A stretch of 64,000 nucleotides of DNA from the NCBI GenBank assembly GCA_036867785.1, contig CP145421.1, positions 124,001-188,000 on the forward strand. Reading direction: 5' to 3'. A model generated the notes under the pieces. That model saw only the letters and a list, made by a program, of their open reading frames with translations. It was not told the origin of the DNA and did not search any database. Each line of letters starts with the position of its first letter. Within the stretch, counting starts at the first letter, position 1. The DNA is from Plasmodiophora brassicae (taxonomy: Eukaryota > Endomyxa: Phytomyxea > Phytomyxea > Plasmodiophorida). The position numbers and the translations under genes were made by a program. Below are positions 18,023 to 28,091 of the stretch, in pieces.

Positions 18023-21000
18023 CTAATGTTTTGTTCGTTGCTTCCGTTGCGCTTGTCGCTTCCCCGTATTCGTACCCTTTTGCATCGGCGCCATTTCTCG
18101 TAACGCCTCCACTTGCGGATGATCATCTCCGAGACGTCGTATAAGCTTCTGGACTAGTTCGGGAACATCTTCGTAGATGATACGAGCAGGTTCCCACGTT
18201 GCTTCCGCCTCGTCGAATCCAGACCATAGAACCTTGATCTGAAGTTCTTGCGTTTCTCGATCCACTCGACAGTCCAGTAGATCGTCCACCAACAGCTGGT
18301 TATCAGCGTGCTGGAGATGACGCTTGAGATCGACGGTCATGTTCAGGTCGGCGTCAGCGTATCGTCGAATTCGTTGTGAGTGTGCGTTGAAGTGTCGTTC
18401 AGTGAGCGGGTCTTCCAGCTCGTACACTTGATCGTTGATCATCTTGACGACTCGATATGGGCCTCGCCACTGGGCTATCAACTTCTGAGCAGGACCCGGT
18501 ACCGGTTTTGCGTTGAGCACGTAGTCGCCAACGATGAACGATTCGTAGTGGCTCTTGTTCAGGCGTCGTCGCCGTTGTGCCTTTGCTTCATCAACGGCCT
18601 TGTGAATCTCGTCGAGGACCTCTTGTAACGTCGGCACATACTTGGCGAATCCTTCAGGTGGTATGCGTCGCCATTGTCTCTCCTTCGGATCCCAGATCTG
18701 GTCGAGCGGGCTTTCTGGCGAACGCCCCGTGACGACCGTGATCGGCGCGTAACCGTTGAGACGTCGACTTGGCGTGTGGTTAATGACGTGCTGAACGACT
18801 GGACACAAGTACGGCCAGTTGTGCGTCGTAATCTGGGCCTCGTTCAGGATCGAACGCATGACGTTGAGCACAGTGCGGTTTGCGCGCTCCACCGTGCCAT
18901 TGGCCCATGGACAGTATGCAGTCGTGATGTGATGCTGAACATCTCGTAACCTGGTAAGCTCCTCCATGATTTCCGCCGTGAAGTGTGAACCACCGTCCGT
19001 GACCAGGTACTCAGGCGTCGCGAAATCAGCAATCCACTGATTCAGAGCTTCCGTAGCAACACGACTTGTCGCCTCAGCTGATGGGATCAGGCGTACGTAG
19101 CCGCTGAAGTCGTCCTTCAGGAGCAGGATGTACTTGTACTGGTGGTCCGTGCCCCTGACTGGCTCCACGTAGAGGTAATCCATGGTGAGCACGTCGAACG
19201 GCTTGTGGCCATGCAACGCTTCACCAAGTGGTCTTGGAACTTTCTTACCACCGCGTGTCGTAATGCAATGCAGGCATTGCTGGCACATCGCTTGAATGTC
19301 CTGACTGATCTTCTTCCAGACGAAGCGCTCCATGATCATCTGCTTGGTTACGTCGTACGCACGATGACCAGCGCTCGCGCAATGACCAATAATCAGGATC
19401 CGTAGTCGTAGACTCTTGCAGTCCAGATGGCATGGGATGAGAACAGCTTTGTCCTCGTTCTTCCACAAACGATCAGCTTCGTCGAAGTAGACGCCATTGT
19501 CAATCTTCTCGTCCCGTGACAGTAGTCGCTGTGCATCGCGAATCTCCATCTCCGTCGGCCAGCTAAACTCAGGATGCTGCCGAGGAGTGACTTGCAAGTC
19601 GTCAAGCTCCATGATGCGTGCTGCTCGACATGACAAGGCGATACGACCGGCGCCCCATCTTGTCAGCAGGTCAGCCCAAACGTTGTCCTCTCCGGCGATG
19701 CTCTTCGTCTGGTAGCGGAACCCCTGCAGGTGCAACGCCCAACGTTCCAGCTTCTGGGCGGTGTGCTTCTTCATTTCGGAGTCCTGACTGAAAATGAACG
19801 TCAGATTGCGATGATCGGTATAGAGTAGGAACTCTCGTGATGTCTGAAGCAGGAAGTCCCCGCGTTCCGTAGCGTAGATGATCGCGGCCGCCTCCTTCTC
19901 GGGCGTAGACCATCGTAGTTCTGAACCAGCGAAGCGTTTGCCATAGAACGCGAGAGGTTCGTGACGTTGATCGCAAACAGGCAGGTCGATATCCTCCAAC
20001 GGGATCTGCGTGATGACAGCTGCCCATGCCGTTTCACTTGCGTCGGTGAACAGGCATGTCTGGTAGTTCGACTTCGGGTAGGCCAGCTGAACGTGTTGAA
20101 TCAGGGCGAACCGTATGTCCGTAAATGACTTGTTGTGCTGGTCACTCCAACCCAACGCGTCAAGCGTGATCGATGATGGCGTTGCGGATCGAATACGCTT
20201 CAACTCGTCATTGGCCCGATCGATAATGTCTTGTAGTGGACGGATGATACATGGATAGCCGGGTATGTGAGTACGCATCCAGTTGGCCGCCCATAGGAAC
20301 TGCTGCAACTCCTTGACAGTTCGCGGACGCGACATGGTCGTAAGCGCTTCAATACGTTCTGGGTCATGTCGTACACCATCACGTGAGTAGATTCGCCCGC
20401 ACCACTTCAGTTCACGAGCGAATAACGTGCACTTGCCCGGATTCAGTTTCACATTGCGTTCACGACATCTCTCAAGAACCCGCGTCAGCTGATGTAGCAG
20501 GTCATCCTCTGACTTTGCGAATCCAAGGAGGTCGTCGATCCATATCAGCAGATTGTCCTTCATGTCGTCGAAGATCGCTGCCATCCGAGCATGAAATTGA
20601 ATTGCCGAGTTCATGCCTCCTTGAATACTCCTCGTAGGCGTATAGACAGCGTCGTCCGTCATGAAGCTGAATTTTTCTTGGCATTCCTTTGCCAACGGCA
20701 TTAGCCAGAAGCCTTTGAACGCGTCGATCGTGAAGAAGCATGTCATGCCAGCAAGCTTGCGCGTGACCGCCTCCACGTTAGGCATCGGCCAGGCGGTGGG
20801 AACACACCGCGCGTTGACCTGGCGTAGGTCGACACATAGACGGTAGCCGTCGCCCTTCGGTTTCTTTACGACTAAGACGGGACTTGCCCAGCGAGAGTTC
20901 ATGTTCATGTAGATGAGACCGTTCTCCTTGAGCATTTTGACCATATCGTCAAGGAATTCCTTCTGCTTCGGGTTGTAGAACCGCGGCTTGCACCGGTAAG

Positions 21001-21355
21001 GCGTGATATCCGGCTTCAGCTGCGTTACCATCGGTTCGACATCGACAGGCTTATCTTGCCCCAGCCGCGTACGGAATTCGTTCAGGTGTCGTCGCAATAT
21101 CAGACGTAGTCGAGCAACTCCATGTCGGGACATTCCGTTGAGGCGTGCTTGATGCACCATTCGATTGCACGACGTTTCGATCTCGTGCACGTTGATTGGT
21201 CCCAGGTCGACTTCACTTGAAGATGGCTCAGCGGAGTCTGGTTCCTGAGGGGCTTGAAAGTAGTCGCTTCCAAGCGTTGTCATTCTAGCAGCAATGCGCC
21301 GCACAGTCTCGATTGAATCGACGTCGACTGCCGCACATCCTGACAGCGTGTCCAT
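18023..21355 (-). CDS. Gypsy 2 Pol: RT, RNase H, integrase, chromodomain
   Basis: A frame of about 1110 codons. RT shows VDLRQVNARCVPTAWPMP, TIDAFKGFWLMPL and the catalytic LLIWIDDLLGFA. RNase H has LFTDASETAWAAV and YTDHRNLTFIF. Integrase has a CQQCLHC zinc-finger end, the core VTDGGSHFTAE and PWANGTVERANRTV. The chromodomain is marked by LLDCRVD, KVLWSGFDEAEATWEPARI and a terminal helix, then a basic tail. All catalytic residues checked by eye are present, so only the break upstream and missing gag disable it. Confidence 0.9.
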   Translation of the reverse strand: MDTLSGCAAVDVDSIETVRRIAARMTTLGSDYFQAPQEPDSAEPSSSEVDLGPINVHEIETSCNRMVHQARLNGMSRHGVARLRLILRRHLNEFRTRLGQDKPVDVEPMVTQLKPDITPYRCKPRFYNPKQKEFLDDMVKMLKENGLIYMNMNSRWASPVLVVKKPKGDGYRLCVDLRQVNARCVPTAWPMPNVEAVTRKLAGMTCFFTIDAFKGFWLMPLAKECQEKFSFMTDDAVYTPTRSIQGGMNSAIQFHARMAAIFDDMKDNLLIWIDDLLGFAKSEDDLLHQLTRVLERCRERNVKLNPGKCTLFARELKWCGRIYSRDGVRHDPERIEALTTMSRPRTVKELQQFLWAANWMRTHIPGYPCIIRPLQDIIDRANDELKRIRSATPSSITLDALGWSDQHNKSFTDIRFALIQHVQLAYPKSNYQTCLFTDASETAWAAVITQIPLEDIDLPVCDQRHEPLAFYGKRFAGSELRWSTPEKEAAAIIYATERGDFLLQTSREFLLYTDHRNLTFIFSQDSEMKKHTAQKLERWALHLQGFRYQTKSIAGEDNVWADLLTRWGAGRIALSCRAARIMELDDLQVTPRQHPEFSWPTEMEIRDAQRLLSRDEKIDNGVYFDEADRLWKNEDKAVLIPCHLDCKSLRLRILIIGHCASAGHRAYDVTKQMIMERFVWKKISQDIQAMCQQCLHCITTRGGKKVPRPLGEALHGHKPFDVLTMDYLYVEPVRGTDHQYKYILLLKDDFSGYVRLIPSAEATSRVATEALNQWIADFATPEYLVTDGGSHFTAEIMEELTRLRDVQHHITTAYCPWANGTVERANRTVLNVMRSILNEAQITTHNWPYLCPVVQHVINHTPSRRLNGYAPITVVTGRSPESPLDQIWDPKERQWRRIPPEGFAKYVPTLQEVLDEIHKAVDEAKAQRRRRLNKSHYESFIVGDYVLNAKPVPGPAQKLIAQWRGPYRVVKMINDQVYELEDPLTERHFNAHSQRIRRYADADLNMTVDLKRHLQHADNQLLVDDLLDCRVDRETQELQIKVLWSGFDEAEATWEPARIIYEDVPELVQKLIRRLGDDHPQVEALREMAPMQKGTNTGKRQAQRKQRTKH

Positions 21356-21915
21356 CTCGGTACATCCTGATGCGATGATGTTCTCCAGCTGCTTATGCGG
21401 GTTGATGCCAACGCAGATAGAAGATTGTCACCGAACAGGATCACTGGAATCGTGTCGCAGACGTAGTAGGTCACATGGTACAGCTTAAGGTTGCCAACCT
21501 CGGTCTCCAGAGTCGTGACTGGAACTTGTACCATTCTCGTGATCGTCCCGATGACCTTGCCATCTGCGGAAGTGATGTCTCGTGGCTGGGCGTCGCGAAA
21601 TGTGGCATCATTCAACTGGTCAGCGATATGGCCAGGTATGATATTTCCACCACGACAGCCCGAATCCAGTTCGTAGGGAACGCGTATGCCTTCCAGCACT
21701 ACCCGTTGCATTGATTCCTCAGTCCCAGTGTACCCGTCAGTCTTCTGGACCGTTTGCGCCTTGCGACTGAGATGCCATGACGTTGTAAACAGTTGCGACG
21801 CTCCGCCGCCCGTTAACGTGTAACGTGTACGTGTGGTTGGACGTATACGTAGGGGTGGGACGTAGTGCGCACTGTAGTCCCGTGTCTGCAGACTCTTGAC
21901 GGCACGTAATGACAC
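21280..21915 (-). CDS. Gypsy 2 protease region (frame-shifted from Pol)
   Basis: Contains a retropepsin-like core VPYELDSGCRGGNI and a distal block VTYYVCDTIPVILFGDNLLS. Sense then passes to the Pol frame (GINPHKQLENIIASG) after a missing G near 21409. Gag is not present upstream. Confidence 0.75.
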   Translation of the reverse strand: MSLRAVKSLQTRDYSAHYVPPLRIRPTTRTRYTLTGGGASQLFTTSWHLSRKAQTVQKTDGYTGTEESMQRVVLEGIRVPYELDSGCRGGNIIPGHIADQLNDATFRDAQPRDITSADGKVIGTITRMVQVPVTTLETEVGNLKLYHVTYYVCDTIPVILFGDNLLSALASTRISSWRTSSHQDVPRWTRCQDVRQSTSIQSRLCGALLLE

Positions 21916-22081
21916 AGAAACAGAATGACGTTTATCGATCGCATCGTCACGACGACGTCAGCCTCGCCACGTCATCGTGCTAAATCGGGGCACGCAGTTT
22001 GTCTAAATATAGTCCAGGACCGTCAGGTCAGGTGGCAGCACGTTGATGTAGGGAACGAGACGCTATAAATAGAGCCCCGCT

Positions 22082-23143
22082 CTACACATTGGATGACACC
22101 GGAACGGGGGATGCTGATGGTAGCGGTGGGATAACGGCGTCGGCAGCAGCGGGTGATGATGTAAGAACGGCAACGGTGGACGGGGAACTGGCGGCGAGTA
22201 CGGGCGCGGCCTGTGAAGACTCGAGACCAGAGTTCGACCGCCCGAAGCCGAAGGTGAACGACGTTTCCAGGAATTCGGCCGTCGTGCTCTCGAATGTGTC
22301 ACCTCGTTCGACGTCATAGAAGCGCCATGCCTTCATCCCTGGCGTAAAGCCGATGAATACAGCGCGAACGCGACGATGATCCAGCTTGGTCGGCTTCTTC
22401 GAAGAGGGGTAAGGGCGCATGGCGTACGTGTCGCAGCCGTAGACGCGCAGGGAAGAGACATCAGGTTTAGCGAAGCGAGCCGCCTGGAACGATGAGCGAC
22501 GCCCCGGAAGGACGGATCGAGGATGGACATTGTAGAGGACGGCAGAATACGAGAGCGACCAGGGCCAGGTGAAATCGGGCATACGCGCGTGACACCGGAT
22601 AGCGCCTTCGATACAGCACAGGCTGTAGTTGACAATTTCGGCTCGGCCGCTCTGCTCGGGCGTATACGGAACCGACTTGCGATGAAGGATGCCGGACTCA
22701 TTGTAGAATGTAACGCATGCCTTGGAATTAAACTCGCCTCCGCCATCTGTTTGGAAGTCGGAAATGCCACGTCCCTCCTGGTTACGTAGACGTGCATCGT
22801 AGTGCTTGATGACATCGAGGGCGTCCGATTTTCGACGGAGCAGGTAGACGGCCAGGTAGCGCGTTGAATCATCCAGCATGGTCTGGTAATACTCGACGCC
22901 AATACCGACGACAGGCCACCGCCCGGAGAGGTCACTATGGACGAGATCGCCAACGCGACGTGCTCGCGACGTACTGGGAGGGAATGATGAGCGCTTGCCT
23001 TTGGTGAGAAGACAGGCCTCGCATGGACATCGATCCTGAAGCTTGGGAATGGGCTGATCGAAGGCCATTCCCCGACAGCGGCGCTGCAGGAGACGCAGAT
23101 AGACGTAGCCGAGATGTCCAACGCTGTAGACCGGACCGCCCAA
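22082..23143 (-). CDS. Copia integrase fragment
   Basis: Reads GHLGYVYLRLLQRR, a zinc-finger half CPCEACLLTKGKRSSF, then the catalytic core (LVHSDLSGRWPV, QTDGGGEFNSKA, YTPEQSGRAEIVN) and the conserved C-terminal GCDTYAMRPY and VFIGFTPG region. The final part is Ser/Ala/Pro-rich and stops at the LTR junction, before where RT should start. N-terminally it joins the gag frame once the palindrome insertion is discounted. Confidence 0.8.
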   Translation of the reverse strand: MGGPVYSVGHLGYVYLRLLQRRCRGMAFDQPIPKLQDRCPCEACLLTKGKRSSFPPSTSRARRVGDLVHSDLSGRWPVVGIGVEYYQTMLDDSTRYLAVYLLRRKSDALDVIKHYDARLRNQEGRGISDFQTDGGGEFNSKACVTFYNESGILHRKSVPYTPEQSGRAEIVNYSLCCIEGAIRCHARMPDFTWPWSLSYSAVLYNVHPRSVLPGRRSSFQAARFAKPDVSSLRVYGCDTYAMRPYPSSKKPTKLDHRRVRAVFIGFTPGMKAWRFYDVERGDTFESTTAEFLETSFTFGFGRSNSGLESSQAAPVLAASSPSTVAVLTSSPAAADAVIPPLPSASPVPVSSNV

Positions 23144-23197
23144 CTAGGCCACGGGAGCAGCTGCTCTCGTGGCCTAGTTGGGCGGTCCGGTCTACAA
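23126..23197. repeat. 72-bp near-perfect palindrome with 4-bp target duplication
   Basis: Arms of 36 bp (TGTAGACCGGACCGCCC...) pair with a single mismatch and no loop. The insert is bounded by ACGC on both sides (23122-23125 and 23198-23201). It interrupts the copia frame between LWHARV and GHLGY. Confidence 0.85.
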
Positions 23198-24116
23198 CGC
23201 GCGCGTGCCAAAGGGCGGTCGATGCGGAGGCGACTGTGGCGGCGCGGCAGGACACGCTGGGCGCAGCCGATGAATAAATTTCAGTTGACGATGGGGCAGC
23301 GGGAGCACGGAGGGCGATCCTGTAGAGATTATCGGCTCCTCGCGTGCTGACCGCTAGCGGGGTCCCGACAGGGGACGTCCAGTTGTCCTTGGAATAGATG
23401 GTCGCGTTGGGCCCATCGAAGACGATCTTGTGTCCGGATCGGGTGATCTGTCCAACGGAGACGAGCGCTTGGCCGAGTCGTGGGACGTGCAGCGTGTCGT
23501 TCGGGACTGTTGTACGGAAACGTTGGGCAGCGGCTTGCAGACGAGCCGCGTACAAGGCGACCGATTCACCGGCTTGCTGTCGAACACTGAACAAATCTTT
23601 AGAAGCACGAATGACAGACGAAAACGTGCAGGGTCGCAGCATGCGGAAGAGAGCGCGCCAGCATTGCGCCGATGTACCGGCGTACAGCAAGTTGTAGCCG
23701 ATCAGAACGGTCTTGTCGACCATCTGAAACAAGAGTATCTCCCGAGCAGGTGCCTCCAGATCCGCGTCCACATTGTCGGGGATACTCGGAGTCGGCGATC
23801 CGTCCAGGTCGATGCCGACAATTCCCGCGAATCCACGGTTGGTAAACCAAGACGCGGCGGCGGGCGCCCAAGCGGCAAACATTTCGTGCTTGCCGTCGAA
23901 CCGAGGCGGAGGCACGCGATCTGTACCTGGACGCACTACGCCGTCCACAATGGTTGGGCGAGGCTGCGTCGCCGGCGTCGTGGCGATGCAGGAGTACGAT
24001 GCGGTTTGCTGTCGCAGGAATGCGATGCGCGCGATCTTCTCCTGTCGCTCGGCCTCAGCGAGCTGCGCGTCGAGATCTTGGACATCTGACTCCGCCGTTC
24101 GGCCGCGATCGGCCAT
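23198..24116 (-). CDS. Copia gag and gag-pre-integrase
   Basis: From the ATG at 24116 (MADRGRTAESDVQDLDAQL): coiled N-terminus, a capsid-like region with AWAPAAASWFTNRGF, DKTVLIGYNLLYAGT and ARLQAAAQRFRTT, then the gag-pre-integrase module ending in TALWHARV. Directly after that the palindrome at 23126-23197 breaks the frame. No CCHC knuckle was found. Confidence 0.7.
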
Positions 24117-24343
24117 GACGTTGGACGCGAGCGAAACGCCCAGAGCGCGGTTACGACTGTTAATCTGAAACGACGAAATCAGAGTGAGATATATTGTGCC
24201 TTTATGGCGGAAGAAGGGCAGAGAAAGTCTCACAAAAATGCGCAGTCACAAAACCGCGCCGGTGATCTCCGCCAGAATACCTGTACATACCTACTTACCT
24301 ATCAACAAGGTTTAACAGCATCCAGCGCATTGGATTTGTTTAT

Positions 24344-26700
24344 TCAACCCTGCCATCCGCACCCGTTCGAAGGATGCGAGCCCGGGCACCGACGTTTCTT
24401 AAAATCTGTGTGCGCGAACTGGTCCCCCCATCGTCTAGCGAATTCGTCGTCATGATCGTTACAATGTCGCCTCAAACAGTTCAAGACGGGGGTCAGGACA
24501 TTATAATAGAACGTTCTCATGGACGGCGTGAACGAATTCTTGGCCCTCCCTGCACACTGGATCTCAATACGCCGCATCGTTCGCAACTTCGCGTGCGTAT
24601 CAATGTTCGACATGTCCCGATTAGCGACGTCAAAATCGCCTGCTTCACGACGACGACGTTTCCCGGATCGAGGTTCGGGTTCAAGGTCATTACGTGGTTG
24701 CTCGTCAGAAATTCCACCTGCCTGTCGCCCATTGTCAGCAATGGGAACGTGGGCACGCGGTTGTGATTGAGGAAGTCCTCGTTCAGCGTCTGCGTTGAAG
24801 GCATCGTTATTGTTGGCGGGCGCATCTCCACTGGAATCCTTGTCGCTAGACACAGCAGGTCGTGCCCGGTTACGCCCACGAGCAGAGCGGCGCTGGTCGG
24901 CATTGTTATCGGCAGCATCAGGAGCATGACGATCTTGAACTCCTAGTCGCCGAACCCTTTCGCTTGCATCAGCGCAAGAATGTTGTCGATTTTCGTGTCG
25001 ATACTCTGATCCCTCGCCTGCAGGATAGCTTGTGAGAGTGCTATGATGTTTCTGGTCTTGTTCCGAGCCAGCACTCTTTGAGCAACCAAATTCTCGACGA
25101 AGATCCGTACATGCCTAAACAAATCCGGCAGGCCGCCGATGGGATTCTCGTTCAGAGCCACCAGTTCTCTATGGTCGGACATGTGGATCGCCTCCCATGT
25201 GTAATCGACGGTTAACAAAGCGCTTCGCCTGTTGACGAGTCAGTTCCGAAATTGCGTTAGGTTCACATGAATGCGAATTACTTCTGAAGCGATATCATCT
25301 TCAGGAAAGCTGCTGCCGATCCGTAGTACCGTTTAGCGCTTTCAACGGTTTTGTGCCGTGCTGACAGCATGATCTGCCCCAGTTCACCTTTCCCCCAAAT
25401 AGCTAACAAATAGCCAGTTTTTCGGAGGGTATGCGTTCCCCAAACTCGCCCGTCATCGCGTCCAACAACGTCCGAGAGCAGCTTCTTCAGTCTACGGCCA
25501 CGATTCGCCGTCAAATACACATTCGTAAGTGCACCATACGAGACCTACTGGTTGTTAAAGGTGGTGAAATCGAAGCAGTCACTAAAACCCTTCTTCTTGG
25601 GAAATAGGTAACCCGACGTTATGCCTGATACGCTGAGCCACAGTAGCAGGTGGCTAACCAAGCATAGTTCGGGAACATCTGTACAGCGCCATATCATTAA
25701 CGGGACAAACGATCCATCAGCCTTGCCCTTGATCTTGACGCCCATGCAGTTAACGTCGCCATTATCGGGATTGACAGATACCAGACTCGTCAGAATGTCT
25801 TCAATTCGGAATGGACACCCTTCGGCGGATCGGAGGAAGAGCTGGCAGTGGAAAAGGATCATCGTATAGAGACGAAGTCCCTCATATTGTAGACGGTGGA
25901 GCAGTGCAGCATGCCCTGTCGCAGCCAGAGATACCAAGAACAGCATCTAGGAGAGGCAGCCCTAAGACCAGGAGAGTCCGTACGGCATGCGGGAAGGCCG
26001 GACGGCGTAGAGGGGGAAGGATTGGAGAGATCTGGGAACGAGGACGCTGAGGCTCTCGATACACGATCTACAATATCGATCTGCGCTGAGTAGCGCTTTG
26101 CGAATGGCGATCAGTTCATGTGGCATCAGAGGCGAATCACCTTGCGCAGTGTAATCAACGAGGTCGATTTGCGTCACGCGACGGTACCGGTTCTTCACGT
26201 TCTGATGCGATCGCGGGCAGCCCGATCTCCACAAGCGCGGGACTCCAGCGTGAAAATTACACGAGACATTATTGTCCCGGTACGCGACAATACACGCAGG
26301 ACATGGTTCTGAGTACTGTCCGCTCTGGTGCCTCGCAACATGCAAATCACTGACAGCTGACAACAGCTGGTTGCATGAGTTCGGATCGTTCCAGGCACCC
26401 GTTGCGAGGATAGGCTGTCTCGAGAAGTAATCCAGAACGGGACCAACGCGATGAGAACTGACGGCATCGTCACGATGCACAACAACGGGAGTGCCAGGTG
26501 GCAGGACCTTGAAATCGATGAACGCCATGAGTGTGTCTGCACTCATCGATGGACAGAATTCGGTGGGAGCTCGCTCGTCGAGAATGATCAATGACTCAAA
26601 ATCACCAATTCGTTTGCAGAACAGAGCCAGCTGACGGTAGAGCTGCTTGTACTGCTTGTGCGAGTTCTGCTTCAGGACGCGATTGCCAGTCAGTTGCCTG
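24344..26700 (-). mobile_element. Crypton-type tyrosine-recombinase element, spliced, apparently decayed
   Basis: The minus strand encodes a tyrosine recombinase. An N-terminal core-binding part (SADTLMAFIDFKV, LDYFSRQPILATGAW) lies at 26041-26700. The catalytic half (25946-25282) has the first arginine in LFLRSAEG, then GTHTLRKTG, the ARHKT histidine and the nucleophile in AKRYYG. A clear 53-nt intron (25229-25281, GTAATT to CAACAG) links it to VDYTWEAIHMSD. An intron of roughly 100 nt before 25946 is likely. An in-frame TAG at 25545-25547 and a one-base shift near 24950 argue for decay. The C-terminal part (24344-24940) is acidic then basic (SGKRRRRE) with a conserved-looking TFYYNVLTPVLNCLR segment. 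Cryptons move DNA with a tyrosine recombinase instead of a DDE transposase. Confidence 0.75.
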
Positions 26701-26791
26701 TCACGATCAGGCAAGCTGATGCAACGAACGCTTTGACGGACTGGCGAAGTCCGTCGCGGGGTTCTCGGTTTATTCCGGACAGTCCTCACAT
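26701..26791 (+). repeat. 91-bp hairpin repeat, copy 1
   Basis: Identical to 28001-28091 over 91 bp and nearly identical, inverted, to 30724-30813. It contains the hairpin GACGGACT-GGCGA-AGTCCGTC. It overlaps the 5' edge of the Crypton coding region, and with copy 2 it brackets the satellite block as direct repeats. Confidence 0.85.
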
Positions 26792-26810
26792 AATAGTCCC
26801 CTTCTAGCGA

Positions 26811-27171
26811 TGGGCCTCTGACGGGTCCGGGATAGAAGGGCAGACGGATGGCCTCTGATGGGTCGCAGACGAACGGACAGGCGGATGAGCAGGCAGACGG
26901 ACGGGCAGACGGACGGACAGACGAACGGACAGGCGGATGAGCAGGCAGACGGGCGGGCAGACGGACGGACAGACGAACGATGAGCAGGCAGACGGGCGGG
27001 CAGACGGACGGACAGACGGACGAACGGGCAGACGGACGGACAGACGGACGAACGGGCAGACGGACGGACAGACGGACGAACGGGCAGACGGACGGATTAG
27101 CAGACGGACGGAGAGACGGGCGGGCGGGCAGACGGACGAACAGGTTTGGTTAGTGACAGCACGTCGCAACC
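26811..27171. repeat. GACGGACGGACA-type minisatellite
   Basis: Tandem and higher-order arrays of GACGGACG, GGGCAGACGGACGGACA and GCGGATGAGCAGGCA. Long open frames on both strands here are by-products of the repeat. Confidence 0.9.
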
Positions 27172-27990
27172 GAGGCCTTGACGTTGTGCAGGAGATGCCG
27201 AGGCGGGATCGACACTGGCGGACGGACGGACGGGTAGAGACAGCAAGCGGTCAGGGAAACACCGGCGGCCTGGGAGGCAAACAGCACGGCGGGACACGCG
27301 CACTCTGGAACTTGGACCAGCTGCGACCGAGGCCTTGACGTTGTGCAGGAGATGCCGAGGCGGGATCGGCACGGACGGACGGGAAGAGACAGCAAGTGGT
27401 CAGGGGAACACCGGTGGCCTGAGAGGCATACAGCACGGCGGGACACGTACTCTGGGACTTGGGCCAGGTACGACCAAGGCCTTGACGTTCTGCGGGGGAT
27501 GCCGAGGCGAGATCGGCACGGACGGACGGACGGGCGGGAAGAGACAGCAAGCGGTCAGGGGAACACCGGTGGCCTGAGAGGCATACAGCACGGCGGGACA
27601 CGCACTCTGGGACTTGGACCAGGTACGACCGAGGCCTTGACGTTCTGCGGGGGATGCCGAGGCGAGATCGGCACGGACGGACGGGAAGAGACAGCAAGCG
27701 GTCAGGGGAACACCGGTGGCCTGAGAGGCATACAGCACGGCGGGACACGCACTCTGGGACTTGGACCAGGTACGACCGAGGCCTTGACGTTCTGCGGGGG
27801 ATGCCGAGGCGAGATCGGCACGGACGGACGGGAAGAGACAGCAAGCGGTCAGGGGAACACCGGTGGCCTGAGAGGCATACAGCACGGCGGGACACGCACT
27901 CTGGGACTTGGACCAGGTACGACCGAGGCCTTGACGTTCTGCAGGAGATGCCGAGGCGGGATCGACAGGAGGGTGGTGGGATAGGTAGTC
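27172..27990. repeat. Satellite array with ~147-bp units
   Basis: Successive copies of the marker GAGGCCTTGACGTT start at 27172, 27329, 27476, 27631, 27778 and 27925. Spacings are 157, 147, 155, 147 and 147 bp; the longer ones come from extra CGGACGGA steps. Units become more alike toward the right end. Because 147 is divisible by three, open frames run through on both strands and should not be annotated as genes. A single further unit is found inverted at about 30830-30905. Confidence 0.9.
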
Positions 27991-28000
27991 CGTCAAAATG

Positions 28001-28091
28001 TCACGATCAGGCAAGCTGATGCAACGAACGCTTTGACGGACTGGCGAAGTCCGTCGCGGGGTTCTCGGTTTATTCCGGACAGTCCTCACAT
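28001..28091 (+). repeat. 91-bp hairpin repeat, copy 2
   Basis: Identical to 26701-26791. The third copy (30724-30813, minus) is followed by the same junction into satellite sequence, showing that hairpin repeat and satellite travel together. Confidence 0.85.

Larger units (their letters stand above)
18023..21940 (-). mobile_element. 5'-truncated, frameshifted chromodomain gypsy element
   Basis: Contains protease to chromodomain of a second Ty3/gypsy lineage, distinct in sequence from the 9212-14545 element. Gag and the 5' LTR are missing: coding sense stops near 21930, where it abuts an LTR fragment of another family (21955-22086). No paired LTRs or target duplication are seen. A one-base loss near 21409 separates protease from RT. 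It is therefore older or recombined. Confidence 0.85.
21955..24198 (-). mobile_element. Copia deletion derivative lacking RT and RNase H
   Basis: In minus orientation: a 5' LTR remnant (24166-24198, ending CGTCGTTTCA), the shared primer site (24152-24165), gag, then integrase, then directly an LTR start (TGTAGAGCGG at 22086, running to about 21955). RT and RNase H are gone. The two LTR ends do not belong obviously to one LTR, and the 3' LTR is truncated by the gypsy 2 junction. The coding part is further split by a 72-bp palindrome at 23126-23197. Confidence 0.75.

Noticed and set aside
23129-23205. Possible intron in the copia derivative at the palindrome
   Set aside because: The segment is a complete palindrome with a 4-bp duplication, which fits an insertion; retroelement coding regions rarely carry introns and GT-AG borders do not align with the protein junction.
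26804-27338. Pro/Arg/Ser-rich frames in the minisatellite
   Set aside because: Products of the GACGGACG tandem repeat, open in several frames.
27172-28091. CRISPR-like direct repeats
   Set aside because: Units are contiguous at 147-157 bp without unique spacers, and the genome is eukaryotic.
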